Shown: positions 7,140 through 15,598 of the stretch, piece after piece | Layout: every line of letters begins with the position of its first letter | How positions within the stretch are numbered: the stretch's first letter is position 1 | Assembly: GCF_050859505.1 (NCBI RefSeq) | Contig: NZ_CP193934.1 | Location: 1,178,001-1,242,000, forward strand | Source: Marinirhabdus sp050859505 | Lineage (GTDB): Bacteria; Bacteroidota; Bacteroidia; Flavobacteriales; Flavobacteriaceae | Length of the DNA: 64,000 bases | Reading direction: 5' to 3' | Made by a program: the position numbers and the translations under genes | The notes under the pieces: model-generated | What the model was told of the DNA's origin: nothing | The model's database searches: none | The model's input: the letters and a program-made list of their open reading frames with translations, nothing else

Positions 7140-8924
7140 TTATGCTTCACAACTGGCACAATCCTTCTTTTGTTTAAATTTTTGCGCTGCATTCATACTG
7201 TGCTGGTAATACAAAGATTTTAATCCCAATTTCCATGCTGTTATGTGTATTTTATTGATATCCTTAGTAGGCATGTCTGGGTGTACAATAATATTTACAG
7301 ATTGTCCTTGATCAATGTGGTTTTGACGATTTGCAGCTTGATAAATAATATCCATCTGGTCAATTTCAGAATACGTTTTGAACACCTCTTTTTCTTCTTC
7401 AGTTAAAAAATCCAGATGCTGTACAGATCCGTCACGATCGCGAATATCTCTCCAAACATCTGGGGTGTCCATTCCTTTTTCTTGTAACAGAGCTACTAAA
7501 TAAGGGTTTTTAATGGTGGTCTTTATTTTTGCAATATCTTTTACATAAATGTTGGACCAGATAGGTTCAATACCTTGTGATACCTGTCCTAAAATAAATG
7601 CTGAAGAGGTTGTAGGTGCTACTGCATTGAGAGTAGCATTTCTTCTGCCATAGCCTTTCAATACTTCTGGTTCTCCAAATAGGTCAGCAAGTTCCTTTGA
7701 AGCGCTGTAAGAGCGTTCCTTTATTTCTCTGAAAATTTCACTGTTGAGGTTAAAGGCTTCCTGGCTATTAAAGGCGTGCATTTTGGATTGCAACAACGAG
7801 TGCCATCCCAATACACCCAATCCTAGGGCTCTGTTTTCCTTAGCGAAGTTATAGGCGCGTTCCATAAATAGAAATGTCTGGCGGTCCTCTCTATCTTCAG
7901 AATTTTTATAAGACTCAAGTTTTTCAAGAAACTCTGTAATTACCGCGTCCAGGAAAAATACCATTGTTTCTACAGCGTCGGTATCCTTCCATTTGTCGTA
8001 ATGCAATACATTGATACTGGAAAGTACACAAACAAACGACCAATCATGATTGGAAGGTAGCATTATCTCAGTACACAGGTTACTTGCGTAAATTTTGTGG
8101 TTTTTATCTTTATAGACATCTGCAGCGTTATTGTTTGCGTTGTCTGTAAAAAATACGTACGGATAGCCCATTTCGCCACGGCTTTGTAGCACTTTTGCCC
8201 AGATGGTTCTTTTCTTTTCATCACCTTCTATCATTTGCTCCATCCACTCGTTGGTAACCGTTACCCCGTGGGTAAGTTCTTGAATGGGATTACCTTCGCT
8301 GCCTATTTCTAAAAACTCCATGATATCTGGATGCTCAATAGGTAAATAAGGAGAAAAACGACCGCGACGCACAGAGCCTTGGCTTACAACATCTACCATA
8401 GACTCGAACAAACGCATAATATGCACAGCGCCGGAAGCTTCCCCGTTATTTTTAATAGGCGCTCCACGAGGACGTATTTTCCCGAAGTATCCCGAAGTAC
8501 CTCCGCCCAATTTGGACATCATCCCAACTTCAGATTGGGTATAGAGGATATTTCCAATATCGTCGTCTATATGCGATCCAAAGCAACTTATAGGCAGTCC
8601 TCTCTTTTTTCCAAAATTAGACCATACAGGAGATGCTAGTGAGAAGTACCCTTCAGACATATAATGGTAAAATTTATCTGCATATCCGGGAATTTTCAGG
8701 ATATCTTCGGCTCTTTCAGCTACTTCTCTAATGCGTTGTTCTGGGCTTACATCTTCGGTAAGATACCCTGCTTCTAGAAAATTACGGCTGTTCTCATTGA
8801 GCCATGAAAAGCTTTCGCTGGTAACAGCATTTTTAGAAAGTGCGCCTTTTCTTGCAGCAATTAAATCGTTGTTGGTAGGGATCGTTTTTTGCTCTCCTGG
8901 GGTTGTTGTTGTTTCTTTTTGCAT
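7140..8924 (-). CDS. nrdA: Ribonucleoside-diphosphate reductase, catalytic subunit alpha (lacks ATP-cone)
   Basis: The 594-residue protein is a short class I NrdA that reduces ribonucleotides to deoxyribonucleotides in the cytoplasm. Active-site features are visible: PISCFGS and SFVCVLSS (the redox cysteine pair), NLCTE (Asn, radical Cys, Glu), the tyrosine dyad in LYYQHS, and a C-terminal CxxC (KDCASCEA) that re-reduces the active site. The usual N-terminal ATP-cone is absent; it is found instead on NrdB, encoded 3 bp upstream. The two genes form an operon, nrdB first. This matches the NrdA subclass known from Bacteroidetes. Confidence 0.95.
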   Translation of the reverse strand: MQKETTTTPGEQKTIPTNNDLIAARKGALSKNAVTSESFSWLNENSRNFLEAGYLTEDVSPEQRIREVAERAEDILKIPGYADKFYHYMSEGYFSLASPVWSNFGKKRGLPISCFGSHIDDDIGNILYTQSEVGMMSKLGGGTSGYFGKIRPRGAPIKNNGEASGAVHIMRLFESMVDVVSQGSVRRGRFSPYLPIEHPDIMEFLEIGSEGNPIQELTHGVTVTNEWMEQMIEGDEKKRTIWAKVLQSRGEMGYPYVFFTDNANNNAADVYKDKNHKIYASNLCTEIMLPSNHDWSFVCVLSSINVLHYDKWKDTDAVETMVFFLDAVITEFLEKLESYKNSEDREDRQTFLFMERAYNFAKENRALGLGVLGWHSLLQSKMHAFNSQEAFNLNSEIFREIKERSYSASKELADLFGEPEVLKGYGRRNATLNAVAPTTSSAFILGQVSQGIEPIWSNIYVKDIAKIKTTIKNPYLVALLQEKGMDTPDVWRDIRDRDGSVQHLDFLTEEEKEVFKTYSEIDQMDIIYQAANRQNHIDQGQSVNIIVHPDMPTKDINKIHITAWKLGLKSLYYQHSMNAAQKFKQKKDCASCEA

Positions 8925-8927
8925 AAT

Positions 8928-10202
8928 TTAAAAAAGGTCGTCGCTGGTTATACTTTGTGTTCTTTTGCTATAGTTTACAGATCGTTTCACGAAGAAATCG
9001 CCGTGTTTGGTTCCAATAATTTCGTCATCAAACCATTCGGTTTCATTTACGAGAGCTTCATCTACTTCAAATACCTTTTCAATACCGATGCTCTCTAAAG
9101 ATTTATTGAAACGGCTTTTCAGGAATTCATTCACTACATTTTTAGGCAAGAAGTCCAATTCTCCTTTTTCAAAAATCCAGTCTACCAACTCGCCTTCAGC
9201 TTCAAAAGCTTCTTTACACAATTTTCGGATATTCTCGTGGTATTCTGGCGTGAACCACTCTGCGTGTTCGTTTTGTAAAATTTTAATAAGGTCTATCCCA
9301 AAATCGCCGTGTATTTGCTCTTCCTTAGAGGTTGCCTCCACAACGTTGGAAATTCCCTTAAACATATTCTTATGCTTATTGAAAGCCATGATGATTAAGA
9401 ATTGAGAAAACAGGGATACATGCTCAATAAATAGCGAGAATAACAATACGGCTTCTGCATATTCCTTGTCGTCATCACTCTTGGAATTGCGTAATGCTGT
9501 TTCCAAATACTGTACACGCTTCATGATAACGGGCTTTTTCTTGAGTTCTTTAAACTCTTTGTTAAGCCCAAGAATTTCAAGAAGATGTGAGTATGCATCT
9601 GCGTGGCGTACTTCACTCTCGGCAAAAGTGGAACCCACAGCGCCAATTTCAGGTTTAGGCATTCTGTGATATAAATCGCCCCAAAAAGATTTTACGGCAA
9701 CCTCAATTTGAGAGATGGCCAACATAGTATTTTTTATGGCACTGCGTTCTACGGTAGTCAATCTTGTTTTAAAATCCTGAATATCGCTTGTGAAATTAAA
9801 TTCGGTATGGATCCAATAAGAATGGCGAATAGCTGGTACATATTCATACAACTCCGGATACTCATAAGGTTTTAAGCTAATACGTTTCTCAAAAATATCG
9901 GTTTTACGTTCTTGTGTACGCTTGTTACGATAAAGGATGTACGCTTTGGCAACATCAGGAAAACCACATTCCATTAGTTTTGTTTCTACTATATCCTGAA
10001 CCTCTTCTATCGTAGGAATATAGTTTGTGTTGTTTTCTTTACGCCCCAATAATACTTTATAAACAGCTATCGCAACATTTTGAGCGTCTTCTTGTTCGCT
10101 CTCCTTAACAGCGTTCATGGCTTTAAGTACTGCTGCTGTAATTTTGTCTAGATGAAAAGATTTTGTTGAATTATCTCTCTTAATAATGTGTGTTATTTCC
10201 AT
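8928..10202 (-). CDS. nrdB: Ribonucleoside-diphosphate reductase, radical-generating subunit beta with N-terminal ATP-cone
   Basis: The 424-residue protein has an N-terminal ATP-cone (about residues 4-95, beginning THIIKRDNSTKSFHLDKI), then the di-metal R2 domain. Likely metal ligands are a Glu in QIEVAVKSF, ESEVRH, FIEHVSLF and EEQIHG. A Tyr is present at the radical position (ESEVRHADAYSH). An ATP-cone on NrdB rather than NrdA is established for Leeuwenhoekiella blandensis, where dATP inhibits through this subunit and the cofactor is a Mn(III)Mn(IV) centre; the same control is likely here. A candidate -7 box lies about 140 bp upstream (10344-10351). Confidence 0.95.
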   Translation of the reverse strand: MEITHIIKRDNSTKSFHLDKITAAVLKAMNAVKESEQEDAQNVAIAVYKVLLGRKENNTNYIPTIEEVQDIVETKLMECGFPDVAKAYILYRNKRTQERKTDIFEKRISLKPYEYPELYEYVPAIRHSYWIHTEFNFTSDIQDFKTRLTTVERSAIKNTMLAISQIEVAVKSFWGDLYHRMPKPEIGAVGSTFAESEVRHADAYSHLLEILGLNKEFKELKKKPVIMKRVQYLETALRNSKSDDDKEYAEAVLLFSLFIEHVSLFSQFLIIMAFNKHKNMFKGISNVVEATSKEEQIHGDFGIDLIKILQNEHAEWFTPEYHENIRKLCKEAFEAEGELVDWIFEKGELDFLPKNVVNEFLKSRFNKSLESIGIEKVFEVDEALVNETEWFDDEIIGTKHGDFFVKRSVNYSKRTQSITSDDLF

Positions 10203-10771
10203 AATGCCCCAATCAATATTTTGTTATAGAACTAATCTCGACCTTTTGTTTGAAACCGTCCCGATAGCTATCGGCAGTAAATTTTGTGCTCTAATGAAGA
10301 CACTTTTTAAAAGCCTAGCAATAGCTGCGGTTCTCAAAAGTGGCAAAATTAGGGTGCAAAACGCACAATTTTCAGGTAAAAGAAAAAGTCAAGATGTATT
10401 CTTTCTCTGGTAAGTAAATATCATATTATTTTAAAGGAATTCTAAGGATTTCAAGTTGGTTTCTCAACACTGTTATTAACAAAATCTTAAGAATACAATA
10501 GGTATGGGCGTTCGCGGGAATTTGCTAAATATCAACATACGTTTGTTAAGAAGTATTGTTGTTTATTTAAAATTAAAATTTTCTGTATAGAAGTTAGGTA
10601 TGAAGGGCAGTATGCATATGTTTCGACACAGACGCTACTTTATTGCCCAATCGAAAAATAAAGATGAAAATGATGGAGGTTTTTTAATGTGGGGCTCTTA
10701 AACTATTGTTTTTTTGAGAAAATTTAGAATATATTTTTAGACAAAGGGACCTTGGATAGCATTTCCCTTAT
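10203..10771. other. Intergenic region upstream of nrdB, with a possible tiny reading frame
   Basis: No convincing gene is present. Visible items are a 14-bp perfect palindrome (CCGATAGCTATCGG, 10261-10274) of a kind repeated in flavobacterial genomes; a minus-strand -7 box TAATTTTG (10351-10344) for nrdB; a plus-strand -7-like TACGTTTG (10538-10545); and a 33-codon frame 10600-10701 (MKGSMHMFRHRR...) that could follow that box but has no other support. A 14-mer at 10343-10356 and a 19-mer at 10378-10396 recur in the same order near 53.6 kb. Confidence 0.4.
10344..10351 (-). promoter_or_regulatory. Candidate -7 box for the nrdBA operon
   Basis: TAATTTTG on the minus strand fits TAnnTTTG exactly. 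The nearest TTG is only 14 bp upstream, shorter than the usual 17-23 bp, so the -33 element is uncertain. Confidence 0.4.
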
Positions 10772-11482
10772 TTAATTTTTGGTGATGGTATCTGTCCCCA
10801 GATACGCATCATCTTTATTATAATACCAGGCACGTACTTTCGGTAATTTAATACTGTTTATGGTGCTTTCTTCAGAAAGTAGAATATACTCACCTGTATC
10901 TTTTCCAGCGCCATTTGGGTCCCCTTTAAAAAATTGGTATACCTCCATAGCGTAGCTGGTTGGATTCAAGTAAAAAAACCAAACATCGCTACCTACGGTT
11001 TTGTCATAGGTTACTTTCAATTTTAGATACTTTTTGTCTTTAAAAGTTACGGTTTCAACCGCTGGAGAAAGAATTGCGCCAGGGTCCTTCAATTTCATAG
11101 GGAGGCCATAAAGGTAGGTGTAGTAGTTTTTATAAAGGCTTGCCGTTTCGCAGGGAGTTCTTGCACCTGCCTGGGCGATTGAGTCTGTTATGCTGGTGGT
11201 GCATTTTCCTTTGTTTAAGGTATATGTAGTCTTTTCTCCGTCACGGGTGTTTATTAATTTAAAGAAGTCGTCGGCTATATTAATAGTAATATCACTTACT
11301 CTGTCAAGATTTTCAGGCGTAGCCATCGTAACCTGAAAAGTACTATTAAATTGTTCCCAGTTTCCGTTGGGATCGTGATAGGCGATGGCTTTATCTAAAA
11401 CTTCGGAAGCTTTCATTTCCTGGGCGGAACTATTTTTAACGTTTAAAATGAACAGTGAGAAGGCTAGGATATAAAATTTCAT
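10772..11482 (-). CDS. Secreted DUF6503-like protein
   Basis: The 236-residue protein has a signal peptide (MKFYILAFSLFILNVKNSSAQ) and a soluble, beta-rich body likely located in the periplasm. The opening KAIAYHDPNGNWEQFNSTFQV and the later YLYGLPMKLKDPG and VWFFYLNP blocks look like the DUF6503 family, which is widespread in Flavobacteriia and of unknown function; a LolA-like lipid-binding fold is possible but unproven. Two cysteines (KGKCTT, RTPCETA) may form a disulfide. It is transcribed alone; the gene downstream on this strand is nrdB, about 570 bp away. Confidence 0.65.
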   Translation of the reverse strand: MKFYILAFSLFILNVKNSSAQEMKASEVLDKAIAYHDPNGNWEQFNSTFQVTMATPENLDRVSDITINIADDFFKLINTRDGEKTTYTLNKGKCTTSITDSIAQAGARTPCETASLYKNYYTYLYGLPMKLKDPGAILSPAVETVTFKDKKYLKLKVTYDKTVGSDVWFFYLNPTSYAMEVYQFFKGDPNGAGKDTGEYILLSEESTINSIKLPKVRAWYYNKDDAYLGTDTITKN

Positions 11483-11599
11483 AAGCTATATATTTCAGTA
11501 GCTAAAGATACTCAAGTATCCCAAAAGTTTGCTTGTATACCGTCTGTAAAACAGAAATTTTTTACTTCATATAAACACGAGCGGAAGTGTTTTCAATAG

Positions 11600-11636
11600 A
11601 AAAACTCCATACAGGCATAGCCCATATGGAGTTTTT
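11600..11636 (-). terminator. Terminator after the phosphate transporter gene
   Basis: A 12-bp stem (AAAAACTCCATA / TATGGAGTTTTT) encloses a 13-nt loop. It lies just past the stop of the Pit gene and has T tracts in both directions. Confidence 0.8.
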
Positions 11637-11657
11637 AATTGTAGTATGTATATGGTG

Positions 11658-13904
11658 TTATTCGCGTTTATAACTTGAATAGTATTCTTCCATCAAGTTC
11701 ATAATACCCGTTGCCAAATCTTTGGTTTCTAACAGAATATTGAAATACAACGTAGTGTTCTTAGGGCTAGATTCTTCACTTCGGGTACGGTCTATTTGTT
11801 TCTGAATTTTATTTGAAAGCATCGTTTCCAATTCAGTTTTTCTAGCTAACACAAAACTAATTCGCTCAAACTTGCGGCTATTGAAAACCTCTTCAATTTC
11901 TTCCAATACCGAACTCAGCGTTTGGTCTATTTCCTGAAGATCTTTAATCTGACTGAATTTTAACTTCTTATGGTTGTTGTTAATGTGTTTATAGCTCTTT
12001 TTAGCTATAAAGTCTAACGACTGGGATATATCTGTAAGAAAAGCTAAGATCGTTATGTAAAAGTTGCTTCCCCGCACACTGGTTTCATCCAGATTTTTGA
12101 TGAGGTAGAAAATATTGTCACGCAATTCTTCTATTTCGGCGTCTAGCTTATCTACTTGTTTTCTGCCTTTTTTCAAGCCGGAAGAGTCTTCTTTGGCAAG
12201 ACCTTTCAATACAATGGTATAAATCTTGTTGGTACGCGCAATTACATTTGTAATATTATCGGCACTTTCAGAAATAATACCTTGTACCGTACTGCTTTCG
12301 CTCTTTTTAAGTTTGCTTGGATCTAAAGAAATTTCACTTTTCTTTTTATGTGAAAGATAGTTTCTAGCCAACAATAAAGCGGTTAACAATAAGAGTATTG
12401 GGGTCATGATCTCTTTGTTCCACTGTATTAAGAATACCACAACACCACAAGCTACAAAGGCGCCTAAAGCGGTAAAGAACCACCCGCCAATCACATTTAA
12501 CACACCAGCAACACGATACACAGCGCTTTCTCTTCCCCACGCTCTATCTGCTAGTGAGGTCCCCATAGCTACCATAAACGTAACATAGGTAGTGGAAAGT
12601 GGAAGTTTCATTGTGGTTGCTATAGAGATTAACACACCTGCTACCATTAAGTTTACAGACGCTCTAACCATATCGAACGCAGGAGCATTCATACTTTGAT
12701 CTTTGGTAAGTGCTTTGGTGTCGAGTTTTTCAAATCTTTTATTTAATTTTTCTTGGGTTGCTGCAGGTATCAGTTTGCCCATGCCTAATGAAATTAAGGT
12801 TGTACCTCTTACAATGACTCTGGATAACATGTTGGGCTGAAATTTCTCGTGCGATTCTCCCTGTCGTGATAAACTGATTTCGGTTTCGGCAACGGTTCTT
12901 GCTTTTTTGGAAAACCAAAGGGTTATTACCATAATAGAACCAGCAATAAACAGTAATAAAGGTTCTGCGGGCACTTTGCTTTCTAAAACTTCCATAGAGA
13001 ATGCACTGGCATCTACACCTGAAGCCACCCAAAATTCGTACGAATGAAAAGCAGCCATAGGGACTCCAATAAAGTTTACCAGGTCATTCCCAGAAAAAGC
13101 TAAGGCCAATCCAAAGGTTCCTACAGAAATTACAATGATTAAAATACTCTTTTTAAATATTTTCTGAAATGCATATGAAAACAACGTAAAGACAATAAAA
13201 CTACCTAGTAAAATTATTAGTTCATTGCCCTCCACTACATCTTTAAAATGGTCATACCAAGGGGTTCCTTTAAGACCTTTCATAAAGATAAAGTATCCAA
13301 TTGCAGCTAATGCCACACCACCAAATACAGCACCAAAATGCTTCATCTTTTCTTTTATGTGGAAGGTAAATATTAATCTGGAAACCCATTGTACGATGGC
13401 TCCCACAGAAAATGCAATAATCACAGACAATAAGATTCCCCCAATAATCTCTATTGCTTTTGCGGTATTTATATATTCACCAAGGTTGGCTAGCGTTTCA
13501 GTTTCAGACTTGCTTATTTTTATAAAGGACATCACAACAGCAGCTCCTAATAAGTTGAATACAATAGAAACCGTTGTAGAGGTTGGTAAACCAAGGGTAT
13601 TAAAGAAATCCAGTAGCAGAATATCTGTAATCATAACGGCCATGAATATGACCATGATCTCATCAAAATAAAACTGGCCTGGAACAAAAATTCCTTTTCT
13701 GGCAACTTCCATAAGACCACTTGAAAAGACAGCACCTATAAAAATACCAAGACTTGCTACAATCATGATGGTTCGCATAGAAATAGCTTTGGAACCAATA
13801 GCAGAGTTCAAGAAGTTAACAGCATCGTTACTTACGCCAACCACGATATCTACCACGGCTAACACAACTAACGCAATCAACATGAATAAATAAATATTTT
13901 CCAT
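11658..13904 (-). CDS. Inorganic phosphate transporter (Pit family) with C-terminal PhoU-like domain
   Basis: The 748-residue inner-membrane protein carries both Pit signatures: GVSNDAVNFLNSAIGSKA near the N-terminus and GLPTSTTVSIVFN near residue 105, with the second half repeat around KLPLSTTYVTFMVAMG. About ten membrane helices occupy residues 1-510. The last 200 residues are soluble and helical (VRGSNFYITILAFLTDIS, FNSRKFERISFVLARK) and resemble PhoU/DUF47, a regulator usually encoded separately. It imports phosphate with a cation. The oprP porin lies directly upstream, and the promoter carries the 11-bp repeat motif shared with other genes of this region. Confidence 0.92.
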   Translation of the reverse strand: MENIYLFMLIALVVLAVVDIVVGVSNDAVNFLNSAIGSKAISMRTIMIVASLGIFIGAVFSSGLMEVARKGIFVPGQFYFDEIMVIFMAVMITDILLLDFFNTLGLPTSTTVSIVFNLLGAAVVMSFIKISKSETETLANLGEYINTAKAIEIIGGILLSVIIAFSVGAIVQWVSRLIFTFHIKEKMKHFGAVFGGVALAAIGYFIFMKGLKGTPWYDHFKDVVEGNELIILLGSFIVFTLFSYAFQKIFKKSILIIVISVGTFGLALAFSGNDLVNFIGVPMAAFHSYEFWVASGVDASAFSMEVLESKVPAEPLLLFIAGSIMVITLWFSKKARTVAETEISLSRQGESHEKFQPNMLSRVIVRGTTLISLGMGKLIPAATQEKLNKRFEKLDTKALTKDQSMNAPAFDMVRASVNLMVAGVLISIATTMKLPLSTTYVTFMVAMGTSLADRAWGRESAVYRVAGVLNVIGGWFFTALGAFVACGVVVFLIQWNKEIMTPILLLLTALLLARNYLSHKKKSEISLDPSKLKKSESSTVQGIISESADNITNVIARTNKIYTIVLKGLAKEDSSGLKKGRKQVDKLDAEIEELRDNIFYLIKNLDETSVRGSNFYITILAFLTDISQSLDFIAKKSYKHINNNHKKLKFSQIKDLQEIDQTLSSVLEEIEEVFNSRKFERISFVLARKTELETMLSNKIQKQIDRTRSEESSPKNTTLYFNILLETKDLATGIMNLMEEYYSSYKRE

Positions 13905-13927
13905 TTTACTTTAAATTATTTATGGTG

Positions 13928-13972
13928 CAAATGTCTCACTTTAATAAAGTGGAATTGTTACCAAATTGTTAT
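13928..13972 (-). promoter_or_regulatory. Pit gene promoter with candidate PHO box
   Basis: Reading the minus strand: ATAACA (13972-13967), 5 nt, GTAACA (13961-13956), 20 nt, then a -7-like GACATTTG (13935-13928). The 11-bp periodic direct repeat resembles PhoP/PhoB-type boxes (TTAACA-N5-TTAACA in Bacillus). Identical geometry occurs before oprP and before the lipoprotein gene at 20263. A 15-bp palindrome, CACTTTAATAAAGTG (13937-13951), lies between box and -7 element. Confidence 0.6.
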
Positions 13973-13980
13973 CTCTTTAA

Positions 13981-15183
13981 TTAAAAATGCAGTTCAAATC
14001 CAGTTCGTATCATGATGTTGTCTTCGTTACCATTTAAGGTAGTATAACTTATATCTCCCTGAACTTTTAATTTATGTCCTACTATATATTTTGAAACACC
14101 TAGGGTGTATTGATCTTCTGGTGCTTTACCTGCTACCGATTTAAAATCGGTAGTGGTGTAACGCCCGGTAATTTCGTAATTATTTTTGAATAAATAACTG
14201 GTCTGTATATTAAAGGCGTTTCCAATGCGAACAATGTCGCCAGTAGCAGTTCCGTCTGCTTCAACCGCTATTGGCGTATCTGCGTCACGGGATGCATATT
14301 CGGCCATAAGAGCAAAGCCTTTGTATTTAAACATAACATCTGCAAATAATGTAGTGATATCAGTTTCATATAAAGAACCATCCTCTAAAAACATATAAGA
14401 ACCTAGGTTACTTCGGGTTTTAACCGCATTATTGTTATAGTCGTAGGTAACTCCAACCATTAATTTTGGAGATTGTTCTCTTTTTAAATCGCCTTGTTGA
14501 TAGTCACCACCAGAAGTAAATTTTCCGAAGGGTAAAAATTCCAAGCGCCCTGTATATTGCAAACCACCTTCATTGCCCTCACTAATATTGCGTCCTTCTC
14601 CTTGCGAGACAGCAGTTTTTTCTCGGGTCCAGAAGTTGCCTCCCCAATTTGTTTCGTGACGTACCTGGACACCCACATCTCTATCAATGTTAAAATTGCT
14701 ATTTAATAATGAGCGATCAATTAATTGTAAATTTGCTGAAGAAACTACGCGTTCTACATTACCGGGAAGTTTGGTTTGTCCTGCCCACACTTCGAAATTT
14801 TCATAAAAATTCCACATAATTACGGCGTCCAAAATAATGCGGGGGGTATTTCGGTTAAATTGATTGGCTCCCGAAATATCTCTGTTAGACAATCCTAGTT
14901 CAATTTTATAGTTCAGTTTAGGAGAGTATGCAAACCCAGCAAATTTAAGACGTGCTCGACGAATAGAGAAATTGTATTCTGGTTTTCCGTAGGAAGTTCC
15001 ATCGTGATTCCACTCGGCACTATAGCGCCCTTGGATACGGGGTGCAAATTGGACACTAAAGGAACTATCCTTTGCAACAAAGTTAATTAAGCCTTTGCCA
15101 AATTTGGTGTCGCTAATTTCTTGTGCAGAAATGGCATGAACTGTAATACATGCAAGGAGCACGAATAGGTATCGTAATTTCAT
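13981..15183 (-). CDS. Phosphate-selective porin O/P family outer-membrane protein
   Basis: The 400-residue protein has a signal peptide (MKLRYLFVLLACITVHAISAQ) and then the OprO/OprP-type pattern: FAPRIQGRYSAEW, RRARLKFAGFAYSPKLNYKIE, and the barrel strands near VWAGQTKLPGNVERV and NFNIDRDVGVQVRH. It ends in an aromatic residue (MIRTGFELHF), as outer-membrane barrels do. It should admit phosphate or polyphosphate across the outer membrane. It is encoded just upstream of the Pit phosphate transporter on the same strand, and its promoter has three 11-bp-spaced TAA(C/T) units, so the pair is likely induced together by phosphate shortage. Confidence 0.88.
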   Translation of the reverse strand: MKLRYLFVLLACITVHAISAQEISDTKFGKGLINFVAKDSSFSVQFAPRIQGRYSAEWNHDGTSYGKPEYNFSIRRARLKFAGFAYSPKLNYKIELGLSNRDISGANQFNRNTPRIILDAVIMWNFYENFEVWAGQTKLPGNVERVVSSANLQLIDRSLLNSNFNIDRDVGVQVRHETNWGGNFWTREKTAVSQGEGRNISEGNEGGLQYTGRLEFLPFGKFTSGGDYQQGDLKREQSPKLMVGVTYDYNNNAVKTRSNLGSYMFLEDGSLYETDITTLFADVMFKYKGFALMAEYASRDADTPIAVEADGTATGDIVRIGNAFNIQTSYLFKNNYEITGRYTTTDFKSVAGKAPEDQYTLGVSKYIVGHKLKVQGDISYTTLNGNEDNIMIRTGFELHF

Positions 15184-15211
15184 TTAAATCCAGTATAAGT
15201 TTTTGTCGCTG

Positions 15212-15256
15212 CAAAGAACTAAAACCAATGTTAATTGAACGTTACCTAACAATTAA
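15212..15256 (-). promoter_or_regulatory. oprP-type porin promoter with candidate PHO box (three units)
   Basis: On the minus strand TTAATT (15256-15251), GTAACG (15245-15240) and TTAACA (15234-15229) are spaced exactly 11 bp apart. GTAACG is followed after 20 nt by GTTCTTTG (15219-15212) as the -7-like element, the same spacing as for the Pit gene. Confidence 0.6.
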
Positions 15257-15289
15257 GTTTTAACTTATTAAGTGATATGTATGTAGATT

Positions 15290-15378
15290 AAAAAAGGCTA
15301 CCTTAAACAAGGTAGCCAATACACAGTAAAATCTAGTTGACAAAAACTTAAACGATTTAAATTGTGTATGTCTTACGA
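15290..15378 (-). ncRNA. Candidate small RNA with intrinsic terminator
   Basis: The minus strand carries a perfect 9-bp terminator hairpin (GGCTACCTT / AAGGTAGCC, 15296-15317) followed by T6 (15295-15290), yet no minus-strand gene lies upstream of it; the next gene is on the plus strand. A transcript of about 89 nt would start after the -7-like box at 15384-15391. Its 5' part can fold: ATACACA with TGTGTAT (15363-15369 with 15319-15325) and AAATC with GATTT (15354-15358 with 15329-15333). No reading frame of note is present. It might instead be an attenuated leader of the porin gene, but that gene has its own promoter downstream of the terminator. Confidence 0.55.
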
Positions 15379-15383
15379 CCCTA

Positions 15384-15428
15384 CAAAATAAGGACATCCA
15401 AATAGCTTTAATGTAACGCTAATATTAA
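15384..15428 (-). promoter_or_regulatory. Candidate promoter of the small RNA, with weak PHO-like box
   Basis: On the minus strand TTAATA (15428-15423), 5 nt, GTTACA (15417-15412), 20 nt, TTATTTTG (15391-15384). The spacing equals that of the Pit, porin and lipoprotein promoters, but the repeats are weaker and the -7 box has one mismatch. Confidence 0.4.
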
Positions 15429-15517
15429 ATTACTATTAAGGAATATTAGCTAAATATGTTAAAATTAAAAACTTAACATTGGGTAATATGCTGTTTAATA
15501 ATAAGTTACAGTCTTAA

Positions 15518-15534
15518 TGTTACCGTAACGTTAC
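15518..15534. promoter_or_regulatory. Candidate PHO box between the small RNA and the MORN gene
   Basis: GTTACC at 15519-15524 and again at 15530-15535 are 11 bp apart; on the minus strand this reads GTAACG-N5-GTAACA. A third GTTAAC at 15552-15557 is in phase (22 bp further). The orientation is opposite to the downstream plus-strand gene, and the distance to its -7 box does not follow the rule seen elsewhere, so the target is unclear. Confidence 0.45.
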
Positions 15535-15564
15535 CAAAACCTTTCAAAATTGTTAACTAAGTTG

Positions 15565-15572
15565 TATTTTTG
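15565..15572 (+). promoter_or_regulatory. -7 box of the MORN-repeat gene
   Basis: TATTTTTG fits TAnnTTTG exactly and lies 26 nt before the ATG at 15599. No TTG is found at the usual -33 position, consistent with activator-dependent use. Confidence 0.5.
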
Positions 15573-15598
15573 GTAAACAGATCGAAAAAAACAATAGT

